Shown here: piece by piece, positions 1 to 5,712 of the stretch
Numbering within the stretch: the first letter of the stretch is position 1
How the letters are laid out: every line of letters starts with the position of its first letter
DNA from: Pseudomonadota bacterium
GTDB lineage: Bacteria; Pseudomonadota; Alphaproteobacteria; Rhizobiales; Rhizobiaceae
DNA length: 6,054 nt
NCBI GenBank assembly: GCA_023451915.1
Contig: JAEXXS010000402.1
Location: 1-6,054, forward strand
Direction of reading: 5' to 3'
Position numbers and translations under genes: made by a program
Notes under the pieces: generated by a model
Told to the model about the DNA's origin: nothing
Seen by the model: only the letters and a program-made list of their open reading frames with translations
The model's database searches: none

Positions 1-77
1 GGAAACCGCTGTTACATTAAGGGCAACGTAATAATTGAAGTGTCCAGCTTGCGTCCTGACGGTTCGCGCGGCGCTTA

Positions 78-83
78 TAAGGA
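78..83 (+). promoter_or_regulatory. Ribosome binding site that decides the TTG start of the phosphatase
   Basis: TAAGGA lies 8 nt before the TTG at 92. It overlaps an 8-bp palindrome, CTTATAAG (74-81). The competing TTG at 35 has AAGGG 11 nt upstream, a less favourable spacing. The choice is by inspection only. Confidence 0.5.
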
Positions 84-91
84 TCAGTACC

Positions 92-1612
92 TTGAAAAAC
101 CCCGAGGAGCGCCCCGTAGAAAAGGCGCAACAAGGGGCGTCCGGCGGACAATCGGGAAATGCTCAAGCCCGGAATCCGTCGACTAACGGCAAGCGCAAAC
201 CGCGCAAGGAAGCCGTTGCAGAAGCGGGCAATGCGCGTAGCGCACCCGATTCAGGACGCCCAAAGCCGCAAAGTGAAGCGGACGACAAGGGTTCCGGCAG
301 CCAGCGGAAGCGCGCACGCCGTCGCCACCGTGGCAAAGCGGGACGGCGACCGGAGACGGCTGTCGCCCAGAAAGCTGCGGAAGAAACCGCGCTGCAAGGA
401 GCCAAGTCTCCCGGCAAAATCTCGAATCGTCGCAGGCGCGCCCGCAAGAAGAAGCAGGCGCAGCAGCACAATATTGCCGCGCCGCGGACAGTAGAACACG
501 CGCCCAAGAGTACGCATGAAACGCCGCGTCGCGACAATCACGCGCAAGCATCGTCGCATGCCAAGCGGAAGAACGGCGCGGCACAGCCGCCACGGCACAA
601 CCACGCCGAAGCGCCCCTCTACGCAGCGCTTGACCTTGGCACCAACAATTGCCGCCTGTTGGTCGCATCGCCGACCCGACCGGGGCAGTTCCGCGTTGTG
701 GATGCTTTTTCGCGGATCGTGCGTCTCGGCGAAGGCTTGAGCGCGACTGGAAGACTGAGCGACAACGCCATGCAGCGCGCCATCGAGGCGCTCAAGATCT
801 GTCGCGACAAACTGGCCGGCAAGAAAATCCGCCGTTCGCGCCTGATCGCGACCGAGGCTTGCCGCGCTGCTTCGAACGGCGAAGAGTTTCTGGTGCGGGT
901 GCGCGAGGAAACCGGGCTTGAACTGGAGATCGTTGATCGCCAGACAGAAGCGCGTCTTGCCGTTTCCGGCTGCGGAACACTGGTTGCACGCGAAACGGAA
1001 GCGGTCGTTCTGTTCGATATTGGCGGCGGTTCTTCGGAAATCGCGCTGATCGACGTTTCGCAACGCCGTTCGCCGCGTCTTGCCGAACATATCATGGCCT
1101 GGACGTCGCTCCCTGTGGGTGTCGTGACGCTTGCCGAACGTTTTGGCGGGCGCAATGTCACGCAGGAAAGTTTTGAGGCGATGGTCGGTCATGTGACCGA
1201 ACTTCTGTCGAGCTTTTCCGAACGGCATTGCCTTGGCCAACTGGCTTCAAGTCCGCGTTTCCATTTGCTCGGCACATCCGGTACGGTTACCACACTTGCC
1301 GGTATTCATTTGGGTTTGGAACGCTATGACCGTCGTCGCGTCGATGGCATGTGGATGGGCTCGGAAGATGTGACGCAGATGACAAGCCGTCTCCTGTCGT
1401 GGGATTTCGACGCCCGCGTCGCCAATCCATGCATCGGCGCGGACAGGGCCGATCTCGTGCTTGCGGGTTGCGCCATTCTCGATGCCATCCGCAAGGTCTG
1501 GCCGAGCGAAAAACTTCTGGTGGCGGATCGCGGCTTGCGTGAAGGCATTTTGACCGAACTGATGTCGCGCGACGGCGCATGGCGGCACAATCGCGCGCAA
1601 TTGCGCCAATAA
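92..1612 (+). CDS. Ppx/GppA family phosphatase (exopolyphosphatase or pppGpp phosphohydrolase) with long basic N-terminal extension
   Basis: Enzymes of this family release phosphate from inorganic polyphosphate or convert pppGpp to ppGpp in the cytoplasm; the sequence does not say which. With the TTG start at 92 the protein has 506 residues. Residues 1-174 are low-complexity and rich in Lys, Arg, Ala and Gln, with clusters such as QRKRARRRHRGKAGRR and NRRRRARKKKQ. The ASKHA-fold core follows: DLGTNN at 181-186 (first phosphate loop), ATEACR at 253-258, TEARL at 285-289 with the conserved acidic position, DIGGGSSE at 309-316 (second phosphate loop), GTSGTV at 394-399 and DRADLVLAG near 451-459. 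The core is about 310 residues, the short form without an HD-type C-terminal domain. TTG 92 is chosen because TAAGGA lies 8 nt upstream (78-83). A TTG at 35, with AAGGG at 19-23, would add 19 residues. No ATG occurs before the catalytic core. rlmE follows 33 bp later, so co-transcription is likely. The family call is firm; substrate and exact start are not. Confidence 0.9.
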   Translation: MKNPEERPVEKAQQGASGGQSGNAQARNPSTNGKRKPRKEAVAEAGNARSAPDSGRPKPQSEADDKGSGSQRKRARRRHRGKAGRRPETAVAQKAAEETALQGAKSPGKISNRRRRARKKKQAQQHNIAAPRTVEHAPKSTHETPRRDNHAQASSHAKRKNGAAQPPRHNHAEAPLYAALDLGTNNCRLLVASPTRPGQFRVVDAFSRIVRLGEGLSATGRLSDNAMQRAIEALKICRDKLAGKKIRRSRLIATEACRAASNGEEFLVRVREETGLELEIVDRQTEARLAVSGCGTLVARETEAVVLFDIGGGSSEIALIDVSQRRSPRLAEHIMAWTSLPVGVVTLAERFGGRNVTQESFEAMVGHVTELLSSFSERHCLGQLASSPRFHLLGTSGTVTTLAGIHLGLERYDRRRVDGMWMGSEDVTQMTSRLLSWDFDARVANPCIGADRADLVLAGCAILDAIRKVWPSEKLLVADRGLREGILTELMSRDGAWRHNRAQLRQ

Positions 1613-1645
1613 ATGCGCTGTTGGCGCTAGAACAGGCAACTGACA

Positions 1646-2380
1646 ATGAGCAAAGCAGGCGGAAACAAGGGCGGCACGAAGACGGGTGCCAAAACGGGCG
1701 GGCGTGGTGGTGCGGGCACCAGCAATCTGCACGTCCGCGTGAAGAAGAAGGCAGGCACGATCAAGGAATCCTCACGTCGCTGGCTGCTGCGTCATCTGAA
1801 CGATCCCTATGTGCACAAGTCCAAGCAGGACGGCTATCGTTCGCGCGCAGCTTACAAGCTGATCGAGATCAACGACCGCTATGATCTGCTTAAGAAGGGC
1901 CAGAAGATCATCGATCTTGGTGCAGCACCCGGCGGCTGGTCCCAGATTGCGGCCAAGATCGTCGGCTCCACCGACGAAAACCCGCATGTGGTCGGCATCG
2001 ACTATCTCCATGTCGATCCGTTGCCGGGCGTCATCCTGCTGGAAATGGACTTTCTCGACGATGAAGCGCCGCAGAAACTGATGGAAGCGCTTGGCGACAA
2101 GCCCGATCTCGTCATTTCCGATATGGCGGCACCCACCACGGGCCACCGCCGCACTGACCATCTGCGCACGGTACACCTGTGCGAAGTGGCGGCTGATTTT
2201 GCGGTCTCGGTGCTGAAGCCCGGCGGCCACTTCCTGACCAAGACCTTTCAGGGCGGTACGGAAAATGAGCTTCTGGCCATGCTGAAGCAGAAATTCCGCT
2301 CGGTTCATCACGTCAAGCCGCCCGCATCGCGCGCGGAATCGGTCGAGCTTTATCTGCTCGCACGTGATTTCAAGGGATAG
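1646..2380 (+). CDS. rlmE: 23S rRNA (uridine-2552-2'-O)-methyltransferase RlmE (FtsJ/RrmJ)
   Basis: RlmE uses S-adenosylmethionine to methylate the 2'-OH of U2552 in the 23S rRNA A loop late in 50S subunit assembly. The protein has 244 residues. Residues 1-40 are a Gly/Lys/Thr-rich basic tail that the E. coli enzyme (about 209 aa) lacks. The Rossmann methyltransferase domain follows. Visible signatures are RSRAAYKL at 65-72, the SAM-binding loop [11 protein letters not shown] at 90-100, acidic D119 after the second strand, SDMAAPTTG at 158-166, KTFQGG at 199-204 and SRAESVELY at 228-236. By family alignment the catalytic tetrad is K71, D159, K199 and E234, so the enzyme should be active. The ATG at 1646 has only a weak CAGG-type site 9 nt upstream, which fits coupling to the phosphatase gene ending at 1612. 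The TAG stop (2378-2380) is the first three bases of an intergenic repeat. Identification is firm. Confidence 0.96.
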   Translation: MSKAGGNKGGTKTGAKTGGRGGAGTSNLHVRVKKKAGTIKESSRRWLLRHLNDPYVHKSKQDGYRSRAAYKLIEINDRYDLLKKGQKIIDLGAAPGGWSQIAAKIVGSTDENPHVVGIDYLHVDPLPGVILLEMDFLDDEAPQKLMEALGDKPDLVISDMAAPTTGHRRTDHLRTVHLCEVAADFAVSVLKPGGHFLTKTFQGGTENELLAMLKQKFRSVHHVKPPASRAESVELYLLARDFKG

Positions 2381-2430
2381 AGCGGTTCCGGTTAAAACGG
2401 AATCGTGGAACCGCTCTATCTATTTGTTTT
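2378..2430 (+). terminator. Possible terminator of the phosphatase-rlmE unit, within the repeat
   Basis: The 12-bp perfect stem 2378-2389 / 2407-2418, with a 17-nt loop, starts on the rlmE stop codon and is followed by the T-rich stretch TCTATTTGTTTT (2419-2430). The T run is interrupted and the loop is long, so termination strength is uncertain. Confidence 0.4.
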
Positions 2431-2526
2431 ACGCATTATCCTACGCATCGAAGCGGGATCAGAAATCAGTCCAGTGGACTGATTTCCCCGCGTAGGCGCT
2501 GCGCACTTTTGCTGGAAATGCTCCAG
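2378..2526. repeat. Intergenic palindromic repeat element of Brucella/rhizobial type
   Basis: About 149 bp made almost wholly of nested inverted repeats. A 12-bp perfect stem TAGAGCGGTTCC (2378-2389) pairs with GGAACCGCTCTA (2407-2418). CCTACGC (2440-2446) pairs with GCGTAGG (2490-2496). Between them is a perfect 25-bp palindrome at 2462-2486 with 12-bp arms around G2474. A last small hairpin is CTGGA (2512-2516) with TCCAG (2522-2526). The wording, including GCGCACTTTTGCTGGAAATG near the end, matches my memory of short palindromic intergenic repeats dispersed in Brucella and related genomes (Bru-RS-like), but copy number cannot be checked here. It sits between convergent genes and has no coding potential. 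As RNA it would fold strongly and could act as a transcription end or mRNA stabiliser for rlmE. Element borders are estimated from the symmetry. Confidence 0.75.
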
Positions 2527-2536
2527 GATCAAAGAT

Positions 2537-2552
2537 GGGGCCAGTTGGCTCC
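2537..2552 (-). terminator. Weak candidate terminator for the MFS transporter gene
   Basis: Just past the TAA stop on the minus strand, GGAGCC and GGCCCC can form a 6-bp stem (one G-U pair) around AACT. ATCTTTG follows, a poor U tract. Termination may instead occur in the repeat further downstream. Confidence 0.25.
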
Positions 2553-2556
2553 TATC

Positions 2557-3993
2557 TTATTCTCCGGCTGCCGAATTGACCGGCTTCACCACGACTGTCG
2601 TCTTGCCCTTCTGGCGAGAGGCGGAAGGTTCGGAGAGTTCGTGACCGGCATCGGGTGAAAGCCGCGCAAACCAGAAGAATGCGGCAGCAGACACCAAAGC
2701 AACGACGATGAACCCGACATGGAAGTCGACCAAAGCAAGCGGTGCGCCCCGCACGCTGCTGCTGATTTCCAGCACGCCGCCTGCAAGGGCGACACCAATT
2801 GCCAGCGAAACCTGCTGGGCCACGGCAGTCATCGGCGTTGCCTGGCTGGTTTTCTCATCCGGGATTTCAGCATAGGCCAGCGCATTGACGCCCGTGAAGA
2901 ACAGCGACCGCGCAAAGCCGCCAACCAGCAGGAAACCGAGAATGATCCAGATGGGCGTTGCAGGCGTAAACAGGCTGTTGACCGCGATGAAGCCCGCCGA
3001 AATGATCGAGCCGGACATCAAAGCGCGCCGGAAGCCGATCCGCGCGAAAATCCGCTTTGCGCCAAACTTCATGCTGATCGCACCGATGGCCGACACGAAA
3101 GTTATCATGCCCGACTGAAACGGGGTGAACCCGAAGCCAAGCTGGAACATCAGCGGCAGCAAAAACGGAATCGCGCCAATGCCGAAGCGGAAAATACTGC
3201 CGCCGAACACAGCCGAACGGAAAACCTGATTATCGAACAGCCGCAGATCAAGCAGCGGATCGGCGCTGCGCCGCGCATGGACGATATAAAGCACCGAACA
3301 GACAATACCGATGGCCAGAGTAACGAAGCCAACGACAGGCGGCAACGCAGGCAGGCTGACCACTGACAGGCCGAAAACCACGCCGGACATGGCAAAGCCG
3401 GATAGGACGAAACCCGTCCAATCAAGGCGTTTCACGATGCGCTCGTCATTGTCGGGCAGGAAGCGCGTGGCGAACCAGATACCGACTGCGCCGATCGGCA
3501 CATTGATCAGGAATATCCAGTGCCATGTGAGGAATGTGGTGATGAAGCCGCCGACCGGAGGGCCCACCAATGGGCCGACCATGGCGGGGATCGTTAGCCA
3601 CGCCATGGCGGAAACGAGTTCGCTGCGCGGTGTCGAGCGCACCAGCACGAGACGCCCTACCGGCGTCATCATGGCGCCGCCCATGCCCTGCAAGAAGCGA
3701 GCGATGACGAAGGCTGTCAGCGAATCTGCCGCCGCACAGGCGATCGAACCCACGACGAAGACGGCAATGGCCGCGCGGAATACATTCTTGGCGCCGAAAC
3801 GGTCGGCCATCCAGCCGCTGACCGGGATGAACACCGCGAGCGCAACCAGATAGGCCGTCAGCGCCAGCTTGAGCGCAATGGGACTGGTGCCGATATCGGC
3901 GGCAATTGCTGGCAAAGATGTCGAAATGACATTCGAATCCATCTGCTCCATGAAAAGAGCGATAGCCAGCACAAGGGGAATGATGCGGTTCAC
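2557..3993 (-). CDS. MFS drug/proton antiporter, DHA2 family, MdtD-like
   Basis: An inner-membrane proton-driven exporter, predicted to expel drugs or other small toxic compounds; the substrate is unknown. It has 478 residues, many hydrophobic segments (14 helices are expected for DHA2) and a polar basic tail from about 448. Family motifs are in order: LPAIAADIG at 27-35 after helix 1, motif A GWMADRFGAKN at 60-70, motif B beginning RFLQGMGGAMMTPVGR at 99-114, and motif C GPLVGPPVGG at 140-149, which is diagnostic of antiporters. WHWIFLINVPIG at 157-168 is typical of DHA2 members. Recalled E. coli MdtD aligns along most of its length. Helix 1 carries two acidic residues (E16, D19). The start is GTG at 3993; an in-frame TAA lies 27 nt upstream, and no other start fits helix 1. 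The ribosome site is weak (only CGGAT nearby). It converges on rlmE and diverges from the 33-aa gene. No regulator gene is adjacent. Confidence 0.92.
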   Translation of the reverse strand: MNRIIPLVLAIALFMEQMDSNVISTSLPAIAADIGTSPIALKLALTAYLVALAVFIPVSGWMADRFGAKNVFRAAIAVFVVGSIACAAADSLTAFVIARFLQGMGGAMMTPVGRLVLVRSTPRSELVSAMAWLTIPAMVGPLVGPPVGGFITTFLTWHWIFLINVPIGAVGIWFATRFLPDNDERIVKRLDWTGFVLSGFAMSGVVFGLSVVSLPALPPVVGFVTLAIGIVCSVLYIVHARRSADPLLDLRLFDNQVFRSAVFGGSIFRFGIGAIPFLLPLMFQLGFGFTPFQSGMITFVSAIGAISMKFGAKRIFARIGFRRALMSGSIISAGFIAVNSLFTPATPIWIILGFLLVGGFARSLFFTGVNALAYAEIPDEKTSQATPMTAVAQQVSLAIGVALAGGVLEISSSVRGAPLALVDFHVGFIVVALVSAAAFFWFARLSPDAGHELSEPSASRQKGKTTVVVKPVNSAAGE

Positions 3994-4021
3994 AACGAAT
4001 ATCCGAAAAAGCTGTGCTTTT

Positions 4022-4049
4022 TACATAAAGCCTGGCGAAGCTATGTCGA
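4022..4049 (-). promoter_or_regulatory. Candidate promoter of the MFS transporter
   Basis: On the minus strand TCGACA (4044-4049, five of six matches to a -35 box) is 16 nt from TATGTA (4022-4027, a poor -10). Transcription would begin near 4015, about 20 nt before the GTG start, giving a short leader. Found by eye; alternatives exist nearby. Confidence 0.3.
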
Positions 4050-4080
4050 GCTTATAGATAGATTGCTAGCCATTTTTTTC

Positions 4081-4094
4081 TCACATTGTGGTGA
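4081..4094. promoter_or_regulatory. Inverted repeat in the divergent region, possible operator
   Basis: TCACATTGTGGTGA has TCAC/GTGA arms around ATTGTG. It lies about 30 bp beyond the candidate MFS -35 box. A related word, TCACAATTGTG, occurs at 4184-4194. Confidence 0.25.
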
Positions 4095-4184
4095 CTTGTC
4101 AGCGATTTTCGCGGCTGAGCGGTTCGCGCGCGGTGTCAGCGGGATGCGCGAGGGCGCGCTTTCTCACGGCAGATTTCAATCGTT

Positions 4185-4194
4185 CACAATTGTG
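4185..4194. promoter_or_regulatory. Perfect 10-bp palindrome CACAATTGTG, possible operator
   Basis: The palindrome sits about 10 bp upstream of the candidate -35 box of the 33-aa gene and resembles the word at 4081-4090. Its position would suit a regulator of the divergent pair, but it is short enough to arise by chance. Confidence 0.25.
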
Positions 4195-4203
4195 TAAAGC
4201 GGG

Positions 4204-4232
4204 TTGCGCTCTCCGTAACGGACTGTTACATT
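4204..4232 (+). promoter_or_regulatory. Candidate promoter of the 33-aa gene
   Basis: TTGCGC (4204-4209) and TACATT (4227-4232) are 17 nt apart, the ideal sigma-70 spacing. The -10 matches four of six consensus positions and the -35 three. Transcription would start near 4239 and give a leader of about 55 nt. The -10 lies inside the inverted repeat 4223-4241. Confidence 0.35.
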
Positions 4233-4241
4233 CGGTAACAG
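4223..4241. promoter_or_regulatory. Inverted repeat CTGTTAC-N5-GTAACAG, possible operator
   Basis: Two perfect 7-bp arms are separated by ATTCG. The site covers the putative -10 box of the 33-aa gene, where a dimeric repressor would block transcription. The left arm with its following bases, CTGTTACATT, recurs at 9-18 upstream of the phosphatase gene, without the right arm. No regulator can be named. Confidence 0.4.
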
Positions 4242-4281
4242 TTTCACGAAGCTTCGAGTCTGGAAGGGGTGGTCCCGGCTC

Positions 4282-4289
4282 AAGGAGGT
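4282..4289 (+). promoter_or_regulatory. Strong Shine-Dalgarno site of the 33-aa gene
   Basis: AAGGAGGT, fully complementary to the 16S rRNA 3' end, lies 5 nt before the ATG at 4295. It is the best ribosome site in the window and the main argument that the short frame is translated. Confidence 0.75.
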
Positions 4290-4294
4290 AGGAA

Positions 4295-4396
4295 ATGAAC
4301 GATATTACGAGAACTGCACTTGTTTATGGCATGATGATCATTTCGCTGAACACGGCGCTTGCGGTCGGTCTTCTGGGACTGGATTTCCTGCGCTGA
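4295..4396 (+). CDS. Small hydrophobic protein, 33 aa, probable single-pass membrane protein
   Basis: I do not recognise this protein. The frame begins MNDITRTALVYGMM and ends LLGLDFLR. After a short polar N-terminus with one Arg (R6), residues 7-29 form one nearly unbroken hydrophobic stretch long enough to cross the inner membrane, broken only by Ser17, Asn19 and Thr20. The tail is DFLR. There is no cysteine and no clear signal-peptidase site, so a membrane anchor or small regulatory membrane peptide is more likely than a secreted product. Support for translation is the AAGGAGGT site 5 nt before an ATG, a plausible promoter, and a strong terminator 80 bp downstream. It is divergent from the MFS exporter and separated from the ABC operon by the bidirectional terminator, so it is probably a single-gene transcript. 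Because of its size it may be missing from automated annotation. Function unknown. Confidence 0.65.
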   Translation: MNDITRTALVYGMMIISLNTALAVGLLGLDFLR

Positions 4397-4453
4397 GTTG
4401 ACCGCCCGATGAGGCTGGACCAGTGCTTGCGATGATCATAGATCGAATTTGAT

Positions 4454-4470
4454 TTTGCCCTCCAGGCAAA
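4454..4470 (+). repeat. Small hairpin after the 33-aa gene
   Basis: TTTGCC (4454-4459) and GGCAAA (4465-4470) form a 6-bp perfect stem around CTCCA. Only TTATG follows, so it is not a convincing terminator; it lies just before the stronger hairpin at 4477. Confidence 0.3.
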
Positions 4471-4476
4471 TTATGA

Positions 4477-4512
4477 AAAAGAGCGCTTCCGATTAGTCGG
4501 AAGCGCTCTTTT
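4477..4512. terminator. Bidirectional intrinsic terminator
   Basis: A perfect 16-bp stem, AAAAGAGCGCTTCCGA (4477-4492) with its complement (4497-4512), closes on the tetraloop TTAG. The arms end in A and T runs, so the RNA from either strand has a GC-rich stem followed by U residues. It would end the 33-aa transcript on the plus strand and the ABC importer operon on the minus strand, 78 bp past the ATPase stop. Confidence 0.88.
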
Positions 4513-4537
4513 CAGTTTTGGCTTTGAAACGGCTGCC

Positions 4538-4575
4538 GAAACGGGGAAGCCGTTCAAGAACTGATTTCCCGTTTC
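4538..4575 (-). repeat. Inverted repeat in the 3' untranslated region of the ABC operon
   Basis: GAAACGGGGAA (4538-4548) pairs with TTTCCCGTTTC (4565-4575) over 11 positions with one G-T wobble and a 16-nt loop. It lies between the ATPase stop and the terminator and could stabilise the mRNA 3' end. No U tract follows. Confidence 0.35.
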
Positions 4576-4589
4576 TGGCGAATGTTGTT

Positions 4590-5705
4590 TTACAGAATGC
4601 GCCCCTGACTGGTCGGATCGAAAAACACCGACTTGTCGAGATTGAAGGCGAGCCGCGATGTCTGCCCGGCAGCAATGCGCGCATCGGCGCGCAGGCGGGC
4701 GACCACATGTTTGCCGCCAAGACGGGTCACAGCAAAGGTGTCCGACCCTGCCGGTTCGACCACATCGATCAGGCAATCCCCTTCCACGACAGCGCCCGCA
4801 TTGCGATCAGCACCATCAGGATCTGTCAAAGCTTCCGGGCGAATGCCGAACACAACCTGTTTGCCCACATAGTCGCCAAGAGCTTGCGGCGCGTTCTTCA
4901 ACGGAAGCGTCAGGGCTTGGCCGTCACCACGGTCCAGCGAGATTGCATAATCCGCGCCCTTCTTCTCCACGGCGACCGTCAGCAGGTTCATCGCCGGCGA
5001 CCCCATGAAGTCCGCCACGAACATGTTGGAAGGGTTGTTGTAAATCTCCGCAGGCGTGCCGAACTGCTGCAGAACACCATCTTTCAGCACAGCGATCTTG
5101 GTTGCCAGCGTCATCGCTTCGATCTGGTCATGCGTCACATAGACGATGGTGGTCTTCATGCGGCTATGCAGGCGCTTGATTTCGGTACGCATATCCACGC
5201 GCAGCTTCGCGTCGAGGTTCGACAGCGGCTCATCGAACAGGAATACCTGCGGATTGCGTACCAATGCGCGTCCCATGGCGACACGCTGGCGCTGACCACC
5301 GGAAAGCTGGCTCGGCTTGCGGTCGAGCAGATGACCGATCTGCAGCATATCAGCCACTTCCTGGATGGCCTTGTCGCGCTCGGGCTTTGGGACTTTGCGG
5401 ATTTCCATGCCGAAAGCGATGTTTCCGGCAACCGTCATATTCGGATAAAGCGCATAGGACTGGAAGACCATGGCGATATCGCGCTGGGATGGATGCAGGC
5501 CGGACACCGACTTGCCGTTGATGGAAATATCGCCGGATGTGATCGGCTCGAGACCGGCAATTGTGTTGAGCAGGGTGGACTTGCCGCAGCCCGATGGGCC
5601 GACGAGGACCAGAAAGCCGCCTTCCTCAATCTCGATATTGATGTTCTTCAGGATCGAGACGGTGCCGTAGGACTTGTAGAGATCGGTAATTTTCAGAAAC
5701 GACAT
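4590..5705 (-). CDS. Carbohydrate ABC importer ATP-binding protein, MalK/UgpC/GtsD type
   Basis: The cytoplasmic ATPase subunit that powers a sugar importer, acting as a dimer on two MalF/MalG-like permeases. It has 371 residues, the usual length. The nucleotide-binding domain shows Walker A GPSGCGKST at 36-44, Q-loop Q82 in FQSYALYP, signature LSGGQ at 134-138, Walker B VFLFDEP at 154-160 with E159, D-loop SNLD at 162-165 and switch H192. Residues from about 236 form the C-terminal OB/TOBE regulatory domain typical of MalK relatives, including FGIRPEAL at 286-293. All catalytic residues are present. The ATG at 5705 has AAGGGA 10 nt upstream, inside the end of the permease gene; the 7-bp gap between the genes suggests coupled translation. 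Automated pipelines often label such proteins UgpC, but the GtsC-like permease next door argues for a sugar such as glucose or mannose rather than glycerol-3-phosphate. The substrate is inference. Confidence 0.95.
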   Translation of the reverse strand: MSFLKITDLYKSYGTVSILKNINIEIEEGGFLVLVGPSGCGKSTLLNTIAGLEPITSGDISINGKSVSGLHPSQRDIAMVFQSYALYPNMTVAGNIAFGMEIRKVPKPERDKAIQEVADMLQIGHLLDRKPSQLSGGQRQRVAMGRALVRNPQVFLFDEPLSNLDAKLRVDMRTEIKRLHSRMKTTIVYVTHDQIEAMTLATKIAVLKDGVLQQFGTPAEIYNNPSNMFVADFMGSPAMNLLTVAVEKKGADYAISLDRGDGQALTLPLKNAPQALGDYVGKQVVFGIRPEALTDPDGADRNAGAVVEGDCLIDVVEPAGSDTFAVTRLGGKHVVARLRADARIAAGQTSRLAFNLDKSVFFDPTSQGRIL

Positions 5706-5712
5706 AATGAAC

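Noticed and set aside
251..1240. 329-codon open frame on the minus strand opposite the phosphatase
   Set aside because: The plus-strand frame has all Ppx/GppA motifs, and the antisense product shows no recognisable domain.
2378..2526. Possible insertion-sequence remnant or small RNA gene
   Set aside because: No transposase fragment or target duplication is seen and no promoter is evident; a dispersed palindromic repeat explains the symmetry better.
2719..3366. 215-codon plus-strand frame opposite the MFS gene
   Set aside because: It is highly polar and of odd composition, as expected of the complement of hydrophobic codons; the minus strand carries clear MFS motifs.
4247..4256. 10-bp palindrome CGAAGCTTCG in the leader of the 33-aa gene, considered as a riboswitch or operator part
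   Set aside because: The leader is only about 55 nt, and one short palindrome with no larger conserved fold does not support a riboswitch.
4088..4291. 67-codon frame in the divergent region
   Set aside because: It starts with GTG without a good ribosome site, overlaps the promoter and Shine-Dalgarno site of the 33-aa gene, and looks like translated non-coding DNA.
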